From: Stropharia rugosoannulata
Lineage: Eukaryota > Basidiomycota > Agaricomycetes > Agaricales > Strophariaceae
Assembly: GCA_028532985.1 (NCBI GenBank)
Contig: JANCIK010000003.1
Location: 444,001-508,000 of the forward strand
Direction: 5' to 3'
Length of the DNA: 64,000 nucleotides
The notes beneath the pieces were generated by a model. The model was given only the letters and a program-made list of their open reading frames with translations, had not been told where the DNA came from and did not search any database. Position 1 is the first letter of the stretch. Each line of letters starts with the position of its first letter. The position numbers were made by a program, and so were the translations under genes. This document shows, one piece after another, positions 57,909-64,000 of this stretch.

Positions 57909-60900
57909 TTAATCATCGTTAAGACTGTTAAGCGCACGCAAAAACGAAGAAGATAGTGACTTCGCTTCGTCGAATATGCGTAAATTCGGTGCATGTCCAC
58001 CAGGGGATGCCCGTGCTTTGATGCGACACAATTCTTCAAAAGCGACGGTGAAAGCAAAGGCATACGTTTTGCTGAGCGTACAAGCGTATGACGCTTTCAG
58101 CTCTTCCACGTTTGAGGTCAGGACTATACCCTCAACAGGCTGGGAATACGCAGACGAGGCCGCCTTTGAGGTGTCAACCTTTTTCTTGTTCTTCTTTGTC
58201 GGAGAGGTCGGCAGGGATGAAGATTCTCTGATGCTTTTGCCTACATCGTTTTTCCAAATGGTATGGGCTGCATCTACGTGCTTCCGAATGAGCTCTAGCT
58301 CTTCTTGGAATATTTTCGTTCCATGTTGAGTATCCGCCTGTAAACAAAATTTGGCATACGTGTTGTATGGCCCTAGGAGATCTTTGTCGTCGTTAAACTT
58401 GTCGCCAACCATCAAATTTGTGTAACGTTGCATTAGGTCATTTCCTTTCACTTCCGCGGCACCTTTTAGGCAGCGAAGTATGTCGTTGTCGTCAGCCTTT
58501 TCTGTGAGTTGAATGTTCAAGTAACGCTTCCGGTCCTTCTCAAACACGTCAGGCTTGAGTCGATGTCCACTCTTGCTCGAATCCAGAAGCGTGGCGAAGC
58601 TGAAACAACCATTTAGCACACCTATTCCAGGGGGGGGAAAGAGAGAAAAGCATACATGTAAGCTAAGCGCACGGTTTCTTCGTTATGGTAACCGAACTTT
58701 ACTACTGCCTTTTCGTGCATCGAGGAATACAGACCGACTTTCGAATCAGTGAGATTCGCCACTATCACCTTTTGAAACGCTTCGTGTGCGTCCCGTTCAG
58801 GTAAACTACCAGCCCTACGACTAAACTGTTCCACTTTTTCCACATCACGAGTGAAGTCCTTTTGGAGGAGTCCGTCGGGAGGTTTGGTGAACTCCTTGTT
58901 GCTAAAAGCATTCACGAGTATTTGATCCCAAGTGACGAAGAGTTCATCTATAACGTTTTTAGAAAAGACTGGTGATATAATAAGTTTGAGGATTACCTCC
59001 GTCCATATCTATATATGTTAAGTATAGCATATGAGCATTTGTAGCATGCTGGTGAAGACTTTAAAACACACCGCCGTCTGCAAGAAGGCTAGCGATACTT
59101 CTTATTCCCTGCGTAGATACAATCACCACGTCTGGCCATCTTTCTAGTCCCTTTACGTTTACAGCCCGTACCTGGCATGAAATGCGTGAATATAGTTGCA
59201 AATATAGAGAGCGCTGATCTTACTTTCTGTATATCAGAAGGAAGTCGAATGGGGTAACGTCCCAGCTGTTTCGCGCGAACAAAGCTGTCAGAGAAATAAT
59301 TTGTCGCTTAAGTACAGACATACTAAAACATTTCCCTCCAGGGCATGAAGAAGCAGGGCCGTCTTAGGATCTCGCCGGGGTTTCGAAAAGCGGTAGTAGA
59401 TTTCATTCTCTTTCAAAACCCCCAGGGGATCTTCGACATACGTCAGAACCAAGTAAAGAATGAAGAGGTCATGGAACTCACCAGGTACAACATATGCTTG
59501 TAGGGATTCCTCAATTGGAATTCGATATTTGGCGACCGATGCGGTGATCGCGACTTTGATGATGGAGGACAGCTTTGTATTTAACTGCTGACAGGTTCTC
59601 GGGTGGAATCCAGCTTGAATGAGCTCGACAGCACTTTCATGCAATCCAGCAGGAGCTGAGTACAAAGTATTAAAGATATAAATATTAAAGATAAGGAGCA
59701 GTAGACTCTTACCGCCGCTGTACTCATTCCGGCCGGTGTATACCGGTGCGTCATCCACCCCTTCATTGATGTTTTGAGAGACATCCTCATCTCCCCAATC
59801 GCGACCTCTGAGACCCATTGCGCGATTCATGGCCGTAGACACTCTTTGCGCTCGCGTTCCCGACACGCTACCCAGCTTACTAATGGCATCCCAAAGAAAT
59901 ACCATGGCATTTGGTCGGTCCCAGTCTAGTAAAGGTGCGATTTCTTTCTCTAATCCGTCTTCCATCATACGTATCAAAATATCTGCAGGGATATCATTAG
60001 CAAAGACGTTCATTATGCTCTGCGACGTGAGTGAGGCTGTCCCCGAAGGACGAGATGGTCCAAGTAAATCGAAAATCCTGTGTGCTCGATCAAATCCACT
60101 GTTTTTGATCTTATTCTGAGAATCACGGATCCAAATCTTAGGCACTTCTGACTGGTCAGTTGGGTGCAGGATCCAGAATCCTTTGCTTCCGTCCAAGCGC
60201 CCTTGTACACCGGCCGGAAGGCTCTCATACCCTAAGTAGTTGACCATGGCAAGTAACGCGGCATGATTTAAGAATCCACAGCCGTCGGTCATGAGCATTT
60301 CAGCGGGAGCATTCTTTTTTCCGACGGGCCACAGTGACGACGCTGGAGATCATACATTAGATGAAATAGTATAAAGAAAGTAAGGAAAAGCGTCATACTA
60401 AGATCATCGATGAAGAAAATATCGTCTTCTTGAAATTCCAAAACTGGAATAGAGGTTGATAACCCCAACGCAAACCGAGTTACATATTTGCTAATCACCT
60501 AGATTAAGAATAGATTAACATGAGCAATAGAGATTTCATGAGTGACGACAAAATCCATACTTGGTTATAGTTTTTCTGCTCGGTCAGAGGATTATGCCAA
60601 TTGATAAAGTCCCTGAAGGACATGCGCAAGTCATCATTGCACCAACGTTGTTCCGAACGGTCCATGTTTTCATCCGTCTCCACCATGTAGCAGCGACGTT
60701 CTTTGGAAACGAAGGGGACATATACACGCCCACAAAGGATAAACTTCTGCGTCAAGAAATTCTTCACCTTCTCGTATTCATTTTGTAACAACTCGCTAGG
60801 CACCGCGACTTGAATGAACCTACGGGAACCGTAGAACCGTGCAAAACGGTGGGAGCGCTTGTTTTCCATGGATTCAAGGACAACCTTGAACTTGAACCCA

Positions 60901-62412
60901 TCTTTGACGAGTCGGGCAATCTGTTGTATCTGACCACCGTACCAATCTGGCTTGCCGTTCCATTCGCCCATGAGCCCCAAACCGCGACCTTTGTTCTCAG
61001 CGATTGCAGCTTGTTCGCGATCGAGTTCTCTCCTAGTTTTAGGTCAAAAAAATTGTCTACACCACGCGCGGAAATGACGTACCACAGACTGATATGTTCA
61101 AGAGCAACGCGGGGCTTACCCTTGATTTCGTTCATTTTGGTCCGAACTTTTCCCGCCATTGCCTCATTGTTGCCAGTGAATTCTACGATATGGGGGCGAA
61201 CTTCATCCCAGGTCCATAAATTCATTGTGACGCCACGAGCAAGCTCATACTGTACTCCCCATTCAATTTGATGTTTCTCGAATAATTGCTGCGCTTCACG
61301 GTCGTGAGCAATTACAGCACATGCCAAGTTGGTCCCGAAGGGGCTACAAGCAAAATTTGACACAACATCGAAGGTTGACAGCTCTTGTTGACTTGCTTCT
61401 GTGGCTGGAGTATTTGCCACGTCCTTTGGTCTGTTTGATTGAACCGCTGCCGCCGAAGAACTGGCACGAACGGGTGTGGTAGTAGGCGTCGGCTTGTTAG
61501 GTGGGCAGGGGTCGAAGAAATCACTGATATATTTCGGAACGGCGCCACGTCTTGATTCAGGCGTCCCTTCGTTGCCAATGGGTGGCTTCGAAATCGGTGT
61601 GGCAAGTTGTTTTGGGAATGCAGCTCGAGATGGCGATTCAATGTCAATGGAAGACTGGCTGCTACTACGGCAGGAAAGGCGACTAAACATTGAATTCATT
61701 GACGAGTGGGAAGAGTCAGCCCTCAGTGGAATTGGGCGATCTCGAGGTGGTGTTACTTCCACAGAGGATTCGGTTCCCGACGTTAACCCTGCATAATCTG
61801 TTAGTCCATAAGATCAACTATAATCATGACAAGACAGACCATCTTCATCATCGCTGTCTTCGATGACGATGACCCTTCGCTGTGGGATTGAGTTTATTAA
61901 TTAGTTTGTGTTATATTATGAGACGTTAACTGACATTAGCAAGACCAGGACTTGGAGAAGCTATCAGAAATATCTCAGTAAAGAAGGACGACAAATAAAG
62001 AAGAGACTAGCTAGTTCTGTTCATTTCCCTCAGCGCTGCCTGAATGGCTGCAAGTCGACTCGGTGTCCCTGCTGGGGTGGTGGAGTTCTGACCATTGCTT
62101 TGGGCTGACACTAATGTAAAACCTGACTTTACGCTCGCTAGAAATAATTTAGCCTTTATGAGCAGTCAGATCAGACAACTGAACGTCTTACAGTTACTCG
62201 AGAGAGCAGGAGACGTAGAGCGGTTCTGGGGGATGATACCAGACACATTCGGCGTGTTATACGACCTTTGACTCGAAGGCGTGCGAGTCATATCTATCAC
62301 AGTAGTTTAGCGCTGGCTCTCGCCATCAAAGAATTGTGTTAATCTGCTAACCAGTGGACTGACGCCCGAGCGACGTCGTCGTAGGTGTTGAGTTTGGGGT
62401 GTTCCTCTGCAT
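57909..62412 (-). CDS. RNA-dependent RNA polymerase, QDE-1/SAD-1 type
   Basis: A long minus-strand gene with many exons, from MQRNTPNSTPTTTSLG (62412) to a stop after ALNSLNDD. The N-terminal part is disordered with TRTPSSQRSYNTPN, an acidic patch RRVIVIEDSDDED, and then a folded head (FACSPFGTNLACAVIA, GVTMNLWTWDEVRPHIVEFT). The core has FYGSRRFIQVAVPSEL, LMTDGCGFLNHAALLAMVNY, GSKGFWILHPTDQ, then IQKVRAVNVKGLERWPDVVI and the catalytic loop DMDGD. The last Asp and two Gly/Asp residues of that loop are split by two introns. Such enzymes make double-stranded RNA for quelling and meiotic silencing, in the nucleus or cytoplasm. The exon at about 61985-62120 and its donor were not resolved. Confidence 0.88.
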
Positions 62413-62916
62413 AGATTGTCTTATCAACGAAAACCTTCACTTAATAAAGCGTGGACGGACATAGTTACTCATGGCGTCGCCTAGAGAATGGACCAAGGTT
62501 GGACGTCGAGCGTCAACAGCTGAAACAGAACAGCTTCGTTGGACGTTTGACTATATGGACACAGATTCGAGTAGGCAGAGGGCGTTGAGTGGGCGAGTTT
62601 GATAATGATTATATTCAAATGCAAGAAGATGGTAGATGTGGGGAAACCAAGAACAAGAAAGATCCAGGAAGACTGCGGTTTATAAGCGCAGTCATGAAAT
62701 AGGCGCCATGATTTGATTGCGATAAAGGGTCGTGCCCTGCCAGGAAAAGGGCAGTGGCAGACTTCGACGTGCAGAGCAACAGTGCCTCGGGCCGTGTTCG
62801 CGTCCGCGGAGACCCGTGAGCTAGTCACATCACATGCTTCCGCGACTTCCGTGACCTTGTAACATGCCTGACGAACGGTCAACCAGTGCAATTCTCCAAA
62901 CCCATTCAACTACGCG
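62413..62916. promoter_or_regulatory. Divergent promoter region, RdRP and centrin genes
   Basis: 504 bases between two start codons on opposite strands. The two genes share this upstream region. No other gene is convincing. Confidence 0.5.
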
Positions 62917-63562
62917 ATGTATACCTCCTCAGCAGCACAAAAGGCCAAGCGCCGCACCCACTCGCGCCCAGAACTGACGGACGAGCAGAAACAAGAGATT
63001 AAGGAAGCGTTTGAGCTCTTCGACACGGACAAGGATGGATGCGTCGACTACCATGAACTGAAAGTGGCAATGCGAGCGTTGGGATTCGACTTGAAAAAGG
63101 CTGAAGTATTGAAACTGCTTCGAGACCATGATAAGGATAATGTGGGCCTGATGGAGTTCCAGGACTTCGCCAAAATTAGTGAGTATACGCGTCTCATTAC
63201 TCAATTACTGTCCAGTCTGCCGTGCATTCAGTACCCTTTGCCATTGAGAATGAAATAGCTAATATAAACTCAACTCAGTGAGTGAGCGCATACTCGAGCG
63301 AGATCCCATGGAGGAAATACGCCGCGCTTTCAAACTGTTCGATGACGACAACACCGGAAAGATCAGTCTGCGGAATTTAAGGCGCGTCGCGAAAGAGATC
63401 GGAGATCGTTTGGAAGATGACGAACTGTGAGTGGCGTACATCTACTAAATACCTATATCTAACGACTTTAATAGCAAAGCCATGATTGACGAATTCGACC
63501 TGGACCAAGATGGTGAAATAAGCGAGCAGGAGTTTTTTGCCATCATGACAGACGACGCGTAG
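62917..63562 (+). CDS. CDC31: Centrin (Cdc31-type EF-hand protein)
   Basis: Three exons (62917-63178, 63279-63426, 63475-63562) join in phase to 165 residues, the usual centrin length. A basic N-terminus leads to [20 protein letters not shown] then [20 protein letters not shown], an EF-hand. Three further EF-hand units follow: [16 protein letters not shown] (lacks some ligands), [20 protein letters not shown], and [20 protein letters not shown], which keeps a full Ca2+-binding loop ([12 protein letters not shown]). Centrins sit at the spindle pole body and in the TREX-2 and nucleotide-excision-repair complexes. The first loop ([12 protein letters not shown]) and the last look able to bind Ca2+. 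Confidence 0.95.
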
Positions 63563-64000
63563 GATCGACTACCCATTTCCCGACTCCACCTATGTTCTGC
63601 GTCTTGTTGTCTTGTTCTCGTTTATTTATCTGCAGGAATCTGAATCTCACTTCTGTAATTATGTCCTATCACATGTCAATGTGTGAGTATAATCCGAACA
63701 TGTGAGTATCCTACGCACATTTCCTAACTCTAATCTAATGATCCTGATGTGCTCCCAGATTTCCAGGTCTTTACCACCGCTGTATATCTATGAGCTCGGC
63801 GTCAATATAATTGCGTCTCTATAATAGTAAAGGCCAAGTGGAGTACTATCATGTCTGACCACCAGGTCGTGGTCAGGCGTTCCATACTTAAAAACTGTTC
63901 ACTCACGTAGCCAATGGCCCTGCATATTCGGCCAACTTGTGTGAACTGAAGACCTAATCCCGGACCATTATCAGACCGTGGTGAGCTCCTTGAATAGCTT
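63563..64000. other. Downstream intergenic
   Basis: 3' UTR of the centrin gene. A short perfect hairpin, CTGACCAC...GTGGTCAG, lies at 63855-63876. No gene is seen before the window ends. Confidence 0.5.

Noticed and set aside
62481..62909. 142-residue minus-strand ORF between RdRP and centrin
   Set aside because: Sits in the shared promoter, with biased wording and no motif.
63855..63876. 8-bp hairpin CTGACCAC/GTGGTCAG as a possible tRNA or regulatory RNA
   Set aside because: No cloverleaf or A/B box around it. Eight pairs are not significant in 64 kb.

Overview
This window is nuclear DNA of a filamentous basidiomycete, most likely an agaricomycete. Genes are dense, on both strands, and broken by many short introns (about 45-70 bp, GT...AG). 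The families fit: DUF6533-type seven-helix proteins, a FunK1-type kinase remnant, a bestrophin-like channel, a copper amine oxidase and a QDE-1/SAD-1-type RNA-dependent RNA polymerase. I see no rRNA, tRNA, CRISPR, intact transposon, virus or plasmid sequence. Gene spans run from start to stop codon with introns included. Exon borders were worked out by hand from splice sites and reading phase.

1-8.6 kb: the 3' part of a DUF726/TMCO4-like alpha/beta-hydrolase membrane protein, SRP14 of the signal recognition particle, a 10-exon UDP-glycosyltransferase and a homeodomain protein. 9-17.4 kb: a large PX-domain AGC kinase, a CorA/ALR-type divalent cation transporter and a small conserved acidic/basic protein. 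17.4-24.6 kb: a GDSL esterase (CE16-like), then two divergent paralogues of an uncharacterised family sharing an SPHVHFPP block, separated and followed by long gene-poor spacers.

24.6-33.1 kb: a mitochondrial-looking short-chain dehydrogenase, an ankyrin protein built partly from micro-exons, a WW-like/TM/LysM membrane protein, a tandem pair of small secreted proteins, and a possible Pga1-like ER protein. 33.2-42.4 kb: a Csk1/Cak1-like kinase, a DUF6533 seven-helix protein, a small unknown ORF, a four-finger C2H2 protein and a 717-residue unknown protein. 42.4-54.4 kb: copper amine oxidase, a second seven-helix protein, bestrophin-like channel, an acidic chaperone-like protein, an FMN-binding (Alr4036-type) protein and a degenerate FunK1 pseudokinase. 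54.7-63.6 kb: a large TPR-like unknown, the RdRP and centrin.

There is no single operon-like system. Most genes are housekeeping or signalling genes. The most interesting points are: several micro-exons of 12-14 nt, one of which carries the RdRP catalytic aspartate motif; the WW-like/TM/LysM architecture; the SPHVHFPP paralogue pair with SILK-like N-termini; and an AGC kinase with large inserts in both its PX domain and its activation loop.
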